From Clostridiales bacterium UBA4717 (GTDB taxonomy: Bacteria > Bacillota > Clostridia > Oscillospirales > CAG-272), in assembly GCA_002404395.1 (NCBI GenBank), contig DHJP01000031.1:1-17699 (forward strand): a DNA stretch of 17,699 nt, in the 5' to 3' direction. Positions 1-7,797 of this stretch are shown here, piece after piece. Every line of letters starts with the position of its first letter. Within the stretch, counting starts at the first letter, position 1. Below the pieces are notes generated by a model that was not told the origin of the DNA, did not search any database, and worked only from the letters and a program-made list of their open reading frames with translations. Position numbers and translations under genes: made by a program.

Positions 1-30
1 CACATCTATTGTAATCCTACAGTGAATTTT

Positions 31-50
31 CAAGTCATGTGCCTGACTTG
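31..50. promoter_or_regulatory. Inverted repeat just upstream of the first promoter
   Basis: A 7-bp dyad, CAAGTCA at 31-37 and TGACTTG at 44-50, has a six-base centre and ends two bases before the -35 hexamer. Its position suits an activator or repressor site for the TerB-type gene. It has no T-tract, so it is unlikely to be a terminator. I do not recognise a specific regulator. Confidence 0.4.
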
Positions 51-52
51 CG

Positions 53-81
53 TTGACATAGCCATTCTTTTATGATAAAAT
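53..81 (+). promoter_or_regulatory. Sigma-A-type promoter with extended -10
   Basis: TTGACA at 53-58 is a perfect -35. After a 17-base spacer comes TAAAAT at 76-81, a five-of-six match to the -10 consensus, preceded by TG plus one base at 73-75 (extended -10). Transcription would start near 88, giving a leader of about 30 bases before the start codon at 119. The only Shine-Dalgarno candidate in that leader is a run of eight G at 101-108. Confidence 0.75.
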
Positions 82-118
82 ATAAGGATAGAAAAATGCA
101 GGGGGGGGAAATATTCGT

Positions 119-1840
119 ATGAACGACAAAAACGAATACAATAATAACTCCGACGCGAATATTTTTGACGATATTTCCCACATTATCCCCAAGAAACACG
201 CATATCGTCCGACTCATCGCGAAATTTCCTGCGTAACGGTCGAGTTCGGTCAGGACAACGGTCCCGACACCGGCAAATTGGATTACACCGCAGCTGAGCA
301 TTCCAAAACTGAGCAATTTTCCTATACTCCGCAAAATCTTCTGATAACAAGCGTAAATATTCGACCGCGTATATCTCCCGTCGGTTTTTACGGTGACTTT
401 GCCGAAGACGCAAAAAAATATCTTGAAATGCACGGCAGACCCTGCGAATTTTCGCCGTTTCCGGCATATGTTCCGGAATACCGCTCGATGAAAAAAGCAC
501 AGCTTGACTACTACTTTTACTTCAGGGACAGTGTAAAAAAACAAACCAAGATAAAAACCTCATTGAGTTATATATTGCTTATGCTTTTTGAGATAATCAA
601 TCTGCCGGAGCTGATCGCGCCGTGCGAGGGTATAAAGCTGATGTGCAGACTCTTTATTATGTATCATAAAGAATTTGACAAGCTTGACTGCTATATTGCA
701 AATTGGCTTTGCGATTACTGCCTTATACACAAGCTGCCGCTGCCCGATGAGATATCGCCTTTCGCCGAAGAATTCGCGAAACTTTCGGGTTTTCCGGAAT
801 TTTACCTCGATCCTCAAAAAACATCCCGGTTCTTACTGCTTTTGCATATTTCGGGCTATTCGCCCGATCCTGAAGGCAAGTATCCGGAAACTCATTCGCT
901 GTTAGAGACTCATTTGCCGGCGGCAATGGCTGCTGCAGTTCCCGAGCTTGACTTTGAAAATACTGCCGCAGATCCGCCATCGGCTGCAAACGCCGATCCC
1001 GTGACTTTTACGGCAATGCGCTTGCAACCGTCGGTTGCAAGCGCCGATCCCCGAACGCTTGCTGCAATACACTTGCTACCATCGGCTGCAAGCGCCGATT
1101 CCGGAATGCTTGCTGCAATACAATTGCTACCGATGTGTACCGGCGCACGCAGTGCTTATCGCAGTGCTCTGTGCACCCACGGCACAAATGCATTGATCTC
1201 ATACACATATCGTTCGCTCGGCAAGCCGTCTCTGTTGCGCGAAAAGCTTGCCGACATAATCAAATATTGCGAGAACCGTATCAGAGCGTCGCTTTCGATC
1301 CGAGCCAGACTCAAATGCCCCTTGCTCGGCAATGCCGAACGTGCGGCGATAGACGCATATTTCGACCGTGAGCTTCCATCAGCAGTCCGCGCGAAGCGGC
1401 AACGCAACAATGCAAACGCCGACACAGCGCTTGCAAACGAAGCGCTTTACGCGCCCGAAAGCCATGAGTTTTCAATCGACGCGGCGCTCGGAATCGAGCG
1501 AGATTCATGGACCGCCGCAGAAATACTTGCGGACGTTCGATCCGACAGTGATGAAAGCGGCGATTTGCCGCCTCAAACCGAAACAGCGGAACCTGTCGAC
1601 GATCGTGATATCCGACCCGGAAAAAACGAGCTTGAATATTTGCGTCTGCTCCTTGAGGGCGAGCCCGAAGCGCTCAAAACATTTTTGAAGCAACGCGGTC
1701 TGTTTGCCGATGCGCTCGCCGAATCGCTCAACACCTATGCATTTGATGCCATAGGCGACAGCATTCTCGAGCCTTCGGATGACGGCTACAGCATAATTCC
1801 CGACTATATACAGGAGGCAACACAATGGCTGAAGCAATGA
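119..1840 (+). CDS. TerB_N / TerB_C domain protein
   Basis: This 573-residue cytoplasmic protein has no signal peptide or membrane segment. Residues about 85-285 match the TerB_N type; the stretch near 124-137 (SMKKAQLDYYFYFRD) and the helix-rich part after it are typical. The last about 75 residues, with a KNELEYLRLLL start and an ALAESLNTYAFDAIGD core, resemble TerB_C. No central TerB domain is seen. Between them lies low-complexity linker, including three 17-residue repeats at 287-337. Such proteins occur beside ATPases and helicases in predicted Ter-linked stress or defence cassettes; their biochemical role is not settled. The start at 119 has a G8 run ten bases upstream as its only Shine-Dalgarno candidate. 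The gene overlaps the ATPase gene by 16 bases, implying coupled translation. Domain calls are by recognition, not by profile search. Confidence 0.8.
   Translation: MNDKNEYNNNSDANIFDDISHIIPKKHAYRPTHREISCVTVEFGQDNGPDTGKLDYTAAEHSKTEQFSYTPQNLLITSVNIRPRISPVGFYGDFAEDAKKYLEMHGRPCEFSPFPAYVPEYRSMKKAQLDYYFYFRDSVKKQTKIKTSLSYILLMLFEIINLPELIAPCEGIKLMCRLFIMYHKEFDKLDCYIANWLCDYCLIHKLPLPDEISPFAEEFAKLSGFPEFYLDPQKTSRFLLLLHISGYSPDPEGKYPETHSLLETHLPAAMAAAVPELDFENTAADPPSAANADPVTFTAMRLQPSVASADPRTLAAIHLLPSAASADSGMLAAIQLLPMCTGARSAYRSALCTHGTNALISYTYRSLGKPSLLREKLADIIKYCENRIRASLSIRARLKCPLLGNAERAAIDAYFDRELPSAVRAKRQRNNANADTALANEALYAPESHEFSIDAALGIERDSWTAAEILADVRSDSDESGDLPPQTETAEPVDDRDIRPGKNELEYLRLLLEGEPEALKTFLKQRGLFADALAESLNTYAFDAIGDSILEPSDDGYSIIPDYIQEATQWLKQ
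977..1129 (+). repeat. Three 51-bp in-frame tandem repeats
   Basis: Units lie at 977-1027, 1028-1078 and 1079-1129. Each encodes 17 residues of the pattern P-S-x-A-x-A-D-x(4)-[TA]-A-[MI]-x-L-[QL]. The first unit is the most diverged. Units two and three share most bases, including a near-identical GCTGCAATACA stretch, which points to recent duplication. The array lies in the linker between TerB_N and TerB_C, and 51 bases keeps the frame if copy number changes. Confidence 0.9.
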
Positions 1841-3183
1841 ACGCGGCAAAAGTACCGCGCAGGATCTTATCTTCGCTTATATCATCAATGGCGGCAGGCG
1901 TAGTTCCCCGTTCGGGCGCCCCTTATATCGCAATCGGCAGAAACGAGGAAGTCAAAGCCCTCTCGGATGACCTTAAGGAGCTTTCGGACGGCGGCTCATC
2001 CATGCGCTTTATTATCGGAAAATACGGAAGCGGCAAAAGCTTTCTGATCCAACTTATGCGCGGATATGCGGTCGAACACGGATATATCTGCGCAGATGCC
2101 GATCTGTCGCCCGAAAGGCGGCTCTGCGGCGCAAAAGGCACGGGCGTTGCCACCTACCGTGAGCTTATGCGCAATATGTCGTCAAAAGCCGCTCCGAACG
2201 GCGGAGCGCTTTCAATGACTATCTCCAAATGGCTGTCCGATCTGCGCCTCTCGCTGGCGTCAAAGGGTATATCACCCGACAGCGACCGCTTTAACTCCGA
2301 ACTTGAGCAGCAGGTCTATGGAACGGTCCGGGCGCTTGAAGCCAGCGTCGGCGGATTTGACTTTGCAAATATACTTATCGGATATTATAAAGCCGTCCTG
2401 AATGAAGACGAAGCAAAAAAGAGCGCCTGCTTACGATATTTGCGCGGAGAATATGCAAACAAGACCGAAGCGCGCGAGCAGACCGGAATACGTTTATCGT
2501 CAATTATCGACGACGACAATTGGTATGACACCGTCAAGCTTTGGGCAGCATTTGCACAGAAGATCGGTTACAACGGTTTCGTGGTTTTCATTGACGAATG
2601 TGTGAATCTGTACAAGATACCGAATCGTGTATCACGTGAAAACAACTACGAAAAGATCCTTGCAATGTTCAATGACACTTTGCAGGGAAAGGCTCCCGGA
2701 CTTGAAATAATCCTCGGCGGAACGCCTCAATTCCTTGAGGACACGCGCCGCGGACTTTTCAGCTATGAAGCACTTAAGAGCAGATTGTCGGACAGCCGTT
2801 TTGCCGAGGTAGGATACCGCAATCTGAACAGTCCCGTAATCAGACTCAGACGGCTGTCGGACAACGAACTGTTTGCCCTGCTCAAACGTATTCAGGCGCT
2901 TTTTGAAGAATATCACCAGACAAAGCTTTCCGTTACCGACGAAAACACCGCCGACTTTTTAAAGCTGACCCTGTCAAAAGCCGGAGCTGCCGAGCTTGTA
3001 ACCCCGCGTGAAATGATACGCGACTATACCGCGATCCTGAACATTCTGCTTCAAAACCCCAACACGGGCTTTGCGGATATAGTCAAATCCGTCCGAAGCG
3101 ATGACGCCGAAACAGATAAGAGCGGCTCGCACCGAGAGGCACCGCGCGCCTCCTCGTATGATCCTGCCGATATTGATTTTTGA
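1825..3183 (+). CDS. BREX-type (BrxC/BrxD family) P-loop ATPase
   Basis: This 452-residue ATPase is cytoplasmic. Walker A is GKYGSGKS at residues 65-72 with catalytic Lys71. Walker B is VVFIDE at 253-258, with Asp257 and Glu258. The N-terminal layout (PRRILSSL near 12-19, then a GAPYIAIGR stretch before Walker A) is typical of the DUF2791 / BREX ATP-binding family that includes BrxD. The length fits BrxD-like members. AGGAGG at 1812-1817 is well placed for the ATG at 1825, inside the end of the TerB_N/TerB_C gene. In related loci this ATPase and a TerB_N protein sit next to a superfamily II helicase and are taken as a DNA-processing module. Here the next genes are peptidases, so the helicase is missing or elsewhere. 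The residues after about 425 are charged and probably disordered. Confidence 0.82.
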   Translation: MAEAMNAAKVPRRILSSLISSMAAGVVPRSGAPYIAIGRNEEVKALSDDLKELSDGGSSMRFIIGKYGSGKSFLIQLMRGYAVEHGYICADADLSPERRLCGAKGTGVATYRELMRNMSSKAAPNGGALSMTISKWLSDLRLSLASKGISPDSDRFNSELEQQVYGTVRALEASVGGFDFANILIGYYKAVLNEDEAKKSACLRYLRGEYANKTEAREQTGIRLSSIIDDDNWYDTVKLWAAFAQKIGYNGFVVFIDECVNLYKIPNRVSRENNYEKILAMFNDTLQGKAPGLEIILGGTPQFLEDTRRGLFSYEALKSRLSDSRFAEVGYRNLNSPVIRLRRLSDNELFALLKRIQALFEEYHQTKLSVTDENTADFLKLTLSKAGAAELVTPREMIRDYTAILNILLQNPNTGFADIVKSVRSDDAETDKSGSHREAPRASSYDPADIDF

Positions 3184-3227
3184 AACCTCGAAAGGAGACT
3201 TGCCTGCACGGCATCCGACCGAAGCAA

Positions 3228-4271
3228 ATGAAAGAATATATAAAAAACCTGATCTCCGAGCTTTGCGCTCCTTTTACCGTAACCGGATTTGAAAAATTCG
3301 GCCACGAATCGCTGATACGCACGCTTTCTCCGCTCTTTGACGAAACGGAATGCACCAACACGCAAAATCTGTATTTTATCAGGCGCGCAAGTTCCGACTC
3401 GGCGCGCACTCTGTTGATAGATGCTCACTGCGATGAGATCGGATTTATGGTAAGCGGGATCTGTGAGCGCGGCTTTTTACACTTTGTCCCGCTCGGCGGA
3501 ATCGACACGCGGATCCTTGCGGGAGCGGAAGTCGAAATATACGGCAAGAGCCGCTTTAAAGGGATCATTACTTCCCGCGCACCTCATTTAATGAGCGCGG
3601 AAGAGCGAACGAAGAATCCGGACATCGCGCACCTTTTCATTGATACGGGGAAAAGCCGCGAATGGCTGCTTGAAAACGCACCGATCGGCACGCCCGTCGG
3701 ATTTTCGATTCCCGTAACCGAGCTGAAAAACGGCAGAATAGCCGCCAAAGGGCTCGATAACAAGGCGTGCGTTGCCGCGGCGGCGACCGCCGTGAAGCTG
3801 CTCTGTGGTATTCCGATAAACGTAAACATCATACTCATGCTTTCGTCGCGGGAAGAGACCGGAAGCATGGGAGCCATGACCGGCGCCTTCAAGCTGCGCC
3901 CGGACATGGCGCTCGTGCTTGACGTAAACCTCGCTTACACTCCGACAGACGGCGCCGACGAAGCGGCATTGCGGCGGCGCACAGTCGAACTCGGAAGCGG
4001 CGCGGCAATATCTATGTCGGCAGTAACCGATCGTCGTCTGACTCAGACGCTGATCGGAATTGCCGAAGCGAAAGCGATCATGCATCAACTGATAGTCGAA
4101 GCCGACGGAACCGGCACGAACGCCGACCGTATGGCTTTGGTCGCTTCGGGCATACCCTGCGCGGTCGTAAGCGTTCCGCTCAAAAATATGCACACATACA
4201 GCGAGACGGTATGCACGGAAGATATCGAAAACACAGCGCGGTTGATCTGCGAATATATAAAAAGTCTGTAA
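3228..4271 (+). CDS. M42 family metallo-aminopeptidase (copy 1)
   Basis: A 347-residue M42 (TET/glutamyl aminopeptidase-type) enzyme, probably a self-compartmentalising cytosolic peptidase that trims peptides. From Met at 3228 the expected di-metal site is complete: His67 and Asp69 (AHCDE), bridging Asp177 (GLDNK), catalytic Glu209 and ligand Glu210 (REE), Asp232 (LDV) and His322 (MHTYSE). The start is uncertain. AAAGGAG at 3191-3197 lies 30 bases before the ATG, too far, but six bases before an in-frame CTG at 3204; a TTG at 3180 overlaps the previous stop but lacks an upstream site. I chose the ATG because the family normally starts with a helix like MKEYIKNLISELCAP. The gene follows the ATPase gene with almost no gap and is the most divergent of three paralogues in a row. 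Confidence 0.85.
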   Translation: MKEYIKNLISELCAPFTVTGFEKFGHESLIRTLSPLFDETECTNTQNLYFIRRASSDSARTLLIDAHCDEIGFMVSGICERGFLHFVPLGGIDTRILAGAEVEIYGKSRFKGIITSRAPHLMSAEERTKNPDIAHLFIDTGKSREWLLENAPIGTPVGFSIPVTELKNGRIAAKGLDNKACVAAAATAVKLLCGIPINVNIILMLSSREETGSMGAMTGAFKLRPDMALVLDVNLAYTPTDGADEAALRRRTVELGSGAAISMSAVTDRRLTQTLIGIAEAKAIMHQLIVEADGTGTNADRMALVASGIPCAVVSVPLKNMHTYSETVCTEDIENTARLICEYIKSL

Positions 4272-4300
4272 ATTCAAACCACCAAACGAAAGGAGCGCAT

Positions 4301-5374
4301 ATGGAAAACTCTGCTCGCGATATGCTCTCGCTCTTGAAACGTCTGTCGGATATTTTCGGTCCCTCCGGCTGTGAGGAACGCGTTGCCAAAGCCATTCTTG
4401 AGGAAGCCGACGGATATTATGACGAGTATATCAAGGATACTCTCGGCGGCGTAATACTCAAGCTCTGCGCAAAAGCGCCGCAGAAGGCGCCGCTTATGCT
4501 TTCGGCTCACATGGACGAAGTCGGATTTATGATAAGCGACATAGACGAATACGGATATCTTCATTTTCAAAATGTCGGTGGAATTTCCGACTCGGTGTTG
4601 CCGTCACGTCGGGTATACGTAGAAGCAAACGACAACACGCTCATAAGCGGCGTAATAGCTTCAAAGGCAATACATCTGCAAAGCAAGGAAGAGCGTCAAA
4701 GACCGTACAAACCGTCCGAATTGCTTATTGACATCGGCGCCGCCGACCGTGACGACGCAAAAAAATATGTATCGGTCGGCGCTTTCGCCACATTTGAACC
4801 GGATTATCTGGAATTCGGTGAAAACAGCTCGTTTATACGTTCAAAAGCCCTTGACGACCGCTTCGGCTGCACGGTGCTGCTCACTGTGATGCAAAAACTT
4901 TATGCAAGCAAAGAAGCCCTTTGCCGCGACGTTTACTTTGCGTTCACCACACGCGAGGAGCTTGGACTGTCCGGCGCGCTGACCGCGGCAAATCGGATCG
5001 GGCCCGAATATGCGCTTATTATTGAAACGACTGCAATATCGGATATTGCGGAGACTCCCGCTGAGTTAAGCGTCGCCGAAGCCGGCTGCGGCGGCTGTGT
5101 TTCGTTTGCTGACCGCTCAACCATATACGATGAAAGACTCGTTAAGCGTGTACTTGAAATATCAAAGGAAAAAGGCATACCGGCGCAGATCAAGCGTTTT
5201 GTCAGCGGCGGAAACGATGCCGGACATATACACAAAAGCGGGAGCGGAGTAAAGACCGTCGCGATCTCCGCGCCGACAAGATACCTTCATTCTCCGTCTT
5301 GCGTAATAGCCGCCTCCGATCTTTTTGCGGTTGAAGCTCTTGCGCTTGAAACGGCAAGAGAACTCGCTTTATAG
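4301..5374 (+). CDS. M42 family metallo-aminopeptidase (copy 2)
   Basis: A 357-residue member of peptidase family M42. GAAAGGAG at 4288-4295 precedes the ATG at 4301 at good spacing, so the open frame upstream of it is not used. Metal and catalytic residues are all visible: His70 and Asp72 (AHMDE), bridging Asp185 (LDDR), Glu219-Glu220 (REE), Glu242 (IIET) and His330 (LHSP). The ligand at 242 is Glu where the other two copies have Asp, a substitution tolerated in the superfamily. The family acts on N-terminal residues of short peptides in large tetrahedral assemblies. The gene is 29 bases from copy 1, so co-transcription is likely. Substrate specificity cannot be read from the sequence. Confidence 0.92.
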   Translation: MENSARDMLSLLKRLSDIFGPSGCEERVAKAILEEADGYYDEYIKDTLGGVILKLCAKAPQKAPLMLSAHMDEVGFMISDIDEYGYLHFQNVGGISDSVLPSRRVYVEANDNTLISGVIASKAIHLQSKEERQRPYKPSELLIDIGAADRDDAKKYVSVGAFATFEPDYLEFGENSSFIRSKALDDRFGCTVLLTVMQKLYASKEALCRDVYFAFTTREELGLSGALTAANRIGPEYALIIETTAISDIAETPAELSVAEAGCGGCVSFADRSTIYDERLVKRVLEISKEKGIPAQIKRFVSGGNDAGHIHKSGSGVKTVAISAPTRYLHSPSCVIAASDLFAVEALALETARELAL

Positions 5375-5384
5375 TTTTGGTGAA

Positions 5385-5397
5385 CCGGCTACGCCGG
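5385..5397 (+). repeat. Intercistronic hairpin CCGGC-TAC-GCCGG
   Basis: A 5-bp GC stem with a three-base loop lies in the 36-base gap before M42 copy 3, three bases ahead of the AAGGAG Shine-Dalgarno at 5401-5406. It nearly matches a second hairpin at 10526-10540 (GCCGGC-TTC-GCCGGC). It lacks a T-tract, so it is more likely an mRNA-processing, stability or translation-coupling element than a terminator. Confidence 0.55.
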
Positions 5398-5410
5398 GAT
5401 AAGGAGCTTT

Positions 5411-6388
5411 ATGACCGAACTTTTGAAAAAGCTTATGAATACCGCCGGAATCTCCGGAAGAGAGAGCCGCGTCGCCGAGCTTATAGAAAAAGAGGCGTCG
5501 CCTTTCTGCGATGAAATATACCGGGACAGGCTCGGCAATCTGTACGCTCACAGAAGCGGAAACGGTAAAAAAATACTCTTTTGCGCGCATATGGACGAGA
5601 TCGGCTTTTTTGTTACAAACATTGAAGCAAACGGCTTTTTGCGTATCGCGCCGATAGGAAAATTCGCACTGACCGGATTGTTATATTCGGAAGTCGTCCT
5701 TGAGGGAGGCGCACGCGGAGTGCTTGTACCTGAGGAAGGCGTCTCTGACTTTGAAAAATGCGAGCGGCTGTACGTGGACATAGGTGCAGACAGTCAAAAA
5801 GCCGCTGAAAGAAAAGCAAGCCCCGGTGATTTTATTACGCTTGCCCCTGCTCTGACACGTATTTCCGGAAACCGTTACGCCGGCAGACCCTTTGACGGCA
5901 GAGCCGGCTGCGCCGCGCTCATCGCGGCAATGAGATCGCTTGAAAACTGCCGGAACGATATCTGTTTTGCGTTTTCGACCCATGAAGAAGTCGGCAACCG
6001 CGGCGCTCTGCCGATCGGCTGCACCGTATCTCCGGACTATGCGATCGCGGTGGATCTCTGCCCGGCGGGCGATGTGCCGGGAGCGACGAAAGGCGTAAAG
6101 CTTGGCGGCGGAGCAGCGATCAAGCTTAAAGACGGCTCCCTCATCTGCGATCATGAGCTTGCCGAAAAGCTCAAAGAGACCGCAAATCGGGCAAAGATAA
6201 AATATCAGCCCGAAATATCCGCAACCGGTTTTTCCGACGCGAGCGCGCTCCAAAAAAGCGGCATCGGCGCCGTTGTCGGCGGAATATCCATTCCCGCAAG
6301 ACATATTCACAGCGCGCTTGAGATCATAGATCTCTCCGATCTGAAGCAGGCAAGCGCGCTCATAAACGAAATTGCCTGCGCGCTGTAA
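5411..6388 (+). CDS. M42 family metallo-aminopeptidase (copy 3)
   Basis: A 325-residue M42 peptidase, the shortest of the three. AAGGAG at 5401-5406 sets the ATG at 5411. The active site is intact: His60 and Asp62 (AHMDE), bridging Asp162 (FDGR), Glu192-Glu193 (HEE), Asp215 (AVDL) and His300 (RHIHS). The DLCPAGDVPG and RHIHSALE stretches are typical of this family. The shorter length reflects a reduced PDZ-like dimerisation/lid region between the first His-Asp pair and Asp162. Together the three differ enough to suggest distinct substrates or a mixed complex rather than recent duplication. It lies 28 bases upstream of the PLP enzyme gene and is probably in the same transcript. Confidence 0.92.
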   Translation: MTELLKKLMNTAGISGRESRVAELIEKEASPFCDEIYRDRLGNLYAHRSGNGKKILFCAHMDEIGFFVTNIEANGFLRIAPIGKFALTGLLYSEVVLEGGARGVLVPEEGVSDFEKCERLYVDIGADSQKAAERKASPGDFITLAPALTRISGNRYAGRPFDGRAGCAALIAAMRSLENCRNDICFAFSTHEEVGNRGALPIGCTVSPDYAIAVDLCPAGDVPGATKGVKLGGGAAIKLKDGSLICDHELAEKLKETANRAKIKYQPEISATGFSDASALQKSGIGAVVGGISIPARHIHSALEIIDLSDLKQASALINEIACAL

Positions 6389-6416
6389 ACTGAGCAAGTA
6401 TAACGAGGTAAACAAA

Positions 6417-7670
6417 GTGAACGAAAAATTATCCGAAATTGCTGAACGCGCCGAAGCCGCACTTGCCGGCATATTTGCAGACATTGACCGTACGGCATAT
6501 AAAAACACCGAAAAGGTTATTGATGCTTTCAGAGAATTTAAAGTCGGGGAAGCAAATTTTGCCCCCACAACGGGATACGGGTACGATGACAAGGGCAGAG
6601 ACACGCTCGATCTTATTTATGCCAAGGTATTTGACGCGCAGACAGCGTTTGTACGTCACAACATAGTCAACGGCACTCATGCCCTTTCGATCGGGCTTGC
6701 CGCTCTGCTTCGCCCGGGTGACATTATGCTCTCGGTCACGGGGAAGCCCTATGATACGCTTGAAGAAGCCATCGGCATCCGAGGAGAGCGCGGAAACGGC
6801 TCGCTTGCCGATTTCGGGATAGAATATCGTGAAGTCGCCCTTGACCCGGACGGCTCGGTAAACCATGCCGGTATAACTGCCGCGCTGAAAGAATACGGTC
6901 AGCGCGTACGCGTTGTATTTGTACAGCGTTCCAAAGGATATATGCAGCGCCCCACGCTCAGCGTCGCACAGATCGGCGAAATAGTCAAGACCTCAAAAGC
7001 GGTTTCGGACGCATATGTGGTAGTGGACAACTGCTACGGCGAATTTACCGAAACGCAAGAGCCGACCGCGCTTGGAGCCGACATGATAATCGGTTCGCTT
7101 ATTAAAAATCCGGGCGGCGGGATCGCTGAGTGCGGAGGATATATCGCCGGCACCCGACGTGCGGTCGAGTTGGCTTCGTACCGCCTGACCTGCGTCGGCA
7201 TAGGGCTTGAATGCGGCGCTTCGCTCGGTCAATCGAAGAACATATACAAAGGGCTTTTCATGGCGCCCCATGCCGTGGCGCAGGCATTGAAGACCGCGCA
7301 CTTCGGCGCATATGTATTTGACTCGCTCGGGTACGAAACCATTCCGAAGTGGAATGAACGCCGCGGCGATATCATACAGATGATACAGCTCGGATCTGCA
7401 GAAAAGATGATCGCATTCTGCCGCGGAATACAAAGCGCTTCCCCGATCGATTCTTACGTAACTCCCCTCCCGTGGGATATGCCCGGTTATGCCGATCAGG
7501 TCATAATGGCGGCGGGAGCATTTACTTCCGGCTCATCGATCGAACTGTCCGCCGACGGTCCGATAAAACCGCCGTACTCAATCTATATGCAGGGCGGACT
7601 TACCTATGAAAGCGGCAAGCTCGGAGTGCTTTCTGCGGCAAATGAAGTTATTTCATCGAATAACGGTTGA
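6417..7670 (+). CDS. Methionine gamma-lyase family (aluminium resistance) PLP protein
   Basis: A 417-residue fold-type I PLP enzyme of the Met_gamma_lyase / aluminium-resistance (YnbB-like) family. The stretch GTHALSIGLAALLRPGD is the family's cofactor-binding region. The SLIKNPGGGIAECGGYIAG segment carries the likely Schiff-base lysine, Lys230. I chose the GTG start at 6417 because GAGG at 6405-6408 lies eight bases upstream and the protein then starts NEKLSEIAERAEA, as relatives do. The true reaction of this subfamily is poorly established; C-S lysis of methionine or cystathionine-like substrates is inferred from the name-giving relatives. Placed after three peptidases, it fits sulfur amino acid breakdown from peptides. 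No terminator was found after it. Confidence 0.88.
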   Translation: MNEKLSEIAERAEAALAGIFADIDRTAYKNTEKVIDAFREFKVGEANFAPTTGYGYDDKGRDTLDLIYAKVFDAQTAFVRHNIVNGTHALSIGLAALLRPGDIMLSVTGKPYDTLEEAIGIRGERGNGSLADFGIEYREVALDPDGSVNHAGITAALKEYGQRVRVVFVQRSKGYMQRPTLSVAQIGEIVKTSKAVSDAYVVVDNCYGEFTETQEPTALGADMIIGSLIKNPGGGIAECGGYIAGTRRAVELASYRLTCVGIGLECGASLGQSKNIYKGLFMAPHAVAQALKTAHFGAYVFDSLGYETIPKWNERRGDIIQMIQLGSAEKMIAFCRGIQSASPIDSYVTPLPWDMPGYADQVIMAAGAFTSGSSIELSADGPIKPPYSIYMQGGLTYESGKLGVLSAANEVISSNNG

Positions 7671-7717
7671 AAAAGCGGATCCGACCTAAAAAATGTCGAA
7701 AAAATTGCCAAAAACTA

Positions 7718-7746
7718 TAGATTTTTTTACGAATGTATAGTATAAT
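7718..7746 (+). promoter_or_regulatory. Probable promoter of the hydrogenase operon
   Basis: A perfect -10, TATAAT at 7741-7746, follows a weak -35 (TAGATT at 7718-7723) with 17 bases between. Transcription would start near 7753 and yield a leader of about 115 bases. The weak -35 suggests dependence on an activator or on upstream A/T tracts, which are abundant at 7688-7730. The gap 7671-7869 also holds the Rex-like operator and no gene. Confidence 0.6.
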
Positions 7747-7797
7747 GTAATGGCGAATACGTTTGCGCCGGTGCGGTGTGCTTTTTTGCGCCTTGGA

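Noticed and set aside
35..544. Minus-strand open frame over the first promoter
   Set aside because: It covers a near-consensus + strand promoter and the TerB-type gene, and has no domain.
977..1129. CRISPR-like array
   Set aside because: The repeats are contiguous, in frame and without spacers; this is a coding tandem repeat.
3588..4277. 229-residue minus-strand open frame
   Set aside because: It is opposite the first M42 gene, whose catalytic residues are all present; no own signals are seen.
4211..4300. Upstream extension of M42 copy 2
   Set aside because: It would overlap copy 1, while GAAAGGAG at 4288-4295 clearly points to the ATG at 4301.
7676..7683. CGGATCCG palindrome after the PLP enzyme gene as a terminator
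   Set aside because: It is only an 8-bp palindrome without a loop or a T-tract.
7705..7710. TTGCCA as -35 of the hydrogenase promoter
   Set aside because: The spacing to TATAAT at 7741 is 30 bases, far outside the usual 16-18.
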